43,605 nt of DNA, taken from Fibrobacter sp. UWH4. Lineage in GTDB: Bacteria; Fibrobacterota; Fibrobacteria; Fibrobacterales; Fibrobacteraceae. The notes beneath the pieces were generated by a model. The model was not told the origin of the DNA. It searched no databases and saw only the letters and a list, made by a program, of their open reading frames with translations. The position numbers and the translations under genes were made by a program. Within the stretch, counting starts at the first letter, position 1. Every line of letters begins with the position of its first letter. Below are positions 43,287 through 43,605 of this stretch, one piece after another. The stretch lies in the NCBI RefSeq assembly GCF_900142475.1, contig NZ_FRAY01000013.1, positions 1-43,605 of the forward strand, read 5' to 3'.

Positions 43287-43290
43287 GATC
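43254..43290. repeat. 37-bp array repeat, copy 5
   Basis: Starts AGTTTTACCTCG and contains TCTCGTAAAGAGC, then CCCTATAAGATC. It encodes the C-terminus of the Cys-rich protein on the plus strand and DLIGALYETR plus stop on the minus strand. Confidence 0.85.
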
Positions 43291-43353
43291 AGAATTTTGC
43301 AATTTTTGTCATCAATTTTAGACTTGATCATTCCTTTTCTCCGAAAAAAGAGG

Positions 43354-43359
43354 TATATT
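43354..43359 (+). promoter_or_regulatory. -10 box of the array RNA
   Basis: GGTATATT (box at 43354-43359) with a TTCCTT 17 bases upstream (43331-43336). Predicted start near 43366 coincides with the base of the RNA stem. Confidence 0.55.
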
Positions 43360-43365
43360 ACGAAT

Positions 43366-43474
43366 AAAGAACGCGCTGAGTTAGTGGAACGAGATTGGCC
43401 ACTTGGGTTACCTTGGACTTCGTGAGCCTTGAACCGTATGCAGGAGTTTGTCGCCCTGCCTCGCGTTCTTTTTT
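43366..43474 (+). ncRNA. Putative structured small RNA of cassette 5
   Basis: About 110 nt between a promoter and a U6 run. The ends pair perfectly over 10 bp (AAAGAACGCG at 43366-43375 with CGCGTTCTTT at 43462-43471), and the closing arm doubles as the terminator. Inside are three more possible stems: AGTGG/CCACT (43383-43403), GGTT/AACC (43406-43435) and GCAGG/CCTGC (43440-43459), so a multi-branched fold. There is no start codon with a ribosome site in the transcript. I do not recognise it as SRP RNA, 6S, tmRNA or a riboswitch. Confidence 0.6.
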
Positions 43475-43511
43475 AGTTTTATCCCCGCTCATAAAGAGCC
43501 CCTATAAGATT
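43475..43511. repeat. 37-bp array repeat, copy 6, at the 3' end of a gene
   Basis: Starts AGTTTTATCCCC and contains GCTCATAAAGAGC, then CCCTATAAGATT. On the minus strand this is the last 10 codons and stop of the gene that continues to the right. Confidence 0.85.
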
Positions 43512-43605
43512 GAAGGCGCCCACCGGCACGCCCCAGGCGAATCCTTCGAGGCCGTATTCCGTGCCGGTGAACTTTTCGAGCGCGATTCCTAAAGCACCGC
43601 CGCCC
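43479..43605 (-). CDS. C-terminus of an unidentified protein (partial)
   Basis: The last 41 codons of a minus-strand gene that begins outside the window. They read GGALGIALEKFTGTEYGLEG, then FAWGVPVGAFNLIGALYERG, then stop. Composition is GC-rich and Gly-rich, like the core genome and unlike the array. The chain looks membrane-associated, but no family can be named. Its final residues NLIGALYERG are encoded by repeat copy 6, making this gene the likely anchor of the array. Confidence 0.6.
   Translation of the reverse strand, partial: GGGALGIALEKFTGTEYGLEGFAWGVPVGAFNLIGALYERG

Noticed and set aside
41360-43511. Classical integron cassette array or CRISPR
   Set aside because: No GTTRRRY/RYYYAAC core sites and no integrase in view; intervals of 221-731 bp are far too long for spacers.
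43395-43592. Plus-strand ORF of 65 codons across the array RNA
   Set aside because: No ribosome site; it runs across the hairpins, the U-run, repeat copy 6 and the minus-strand gene.

Overview
This window most likely comes from the chromosome of a Fibrobacter-type bacterium (Fibrobacterota). The clues are a PPi-dependent phosphofructokinase, a secreted family-43 arabinanase with Ser-rich linkers and a short C-terminal tail containing the motif D-L-K-G-R, OmpA-like proteins with thrombospondin-3 repeats, an MglA/MglB pair, CotH lipoproteins, TATATT-type -10 boxes, and many small dispersed repeats built around TCATCCTGAGCG. This assignment is inferred from gene content only; no rRNA or tRNA gene was seen.

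Layout. 1-2000: the start of a lipoprotein gene and pfp, both on the minus strand. 2133-18702: a surface-glycan locus of the Wzx/Wzy type. A CapD/PglF-like sugar 4,6-dehydratase, a PglE-like aminotransferase, a PglC-like phosphoglycosyl transferase, a GNAT acetyltransferase and a PglA-like glycosyltransferase would make and load a modified amino sugar on undecaprenyl phosphate. Three further glycosyltransferases (one tentative), a Wzy polymerase, a Wzx flippase and a Wzc-like tyrosine kinase would extend, polymerise and export the chain. Two genes here are broken on paper: the dehydratase has an in-frame TGA where the family has Trp, and wzy has a one-base frameshift in a run of nine T. An Rpn-family nuclease gene sits antisense inside the locus, and a REP-like element lies in frame inside the PglA-like gene. 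About 11.1-16.5 kb is clearly AT-rich.

18.7-22.4 kb is accessory: a rhuM gene between 46-bp direct repeats, a secreted protein, a tiny acidic peptide gene, and an overlapping nucleotidyltransferase-like gene. 22.4-30.7 kb holds a CotH-domain lipoprotein, an aquaporin with a Cys-rich tail, aspS, dapB, a lone YejB-like permease and mscS. 30.8-37.0 kb is one compact plus-strand cluster: an MglA-like GTPase with a long tail, an MglB-like roadblock protein, a small DUF2914-like membrane protein, a large outer-membrane protein and an Omp85/TamA-like protein. 37.1-40.1 kb has a small beta-barrel protein on the minus strand and a GH43 arabinanase on the plus strand.

41.3-43.6 kb is the most unusual part. 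Six copies of a 37-bp repeat, always the same length, separate five small transcription units: three paralogous ~76-aa genes with near-identical promoters, one Cys-rich secreted protein gene and one apparent structured RNA of about 110 nt. The last repeat is the 3' end of a minus-strand protein gene that runs out of the window, and every repeat copy keeps the same C-terminal reading frame. This looks like a mobile cassette array built by insertion at the 3' end of a gene, without recognisable integron attC sites.
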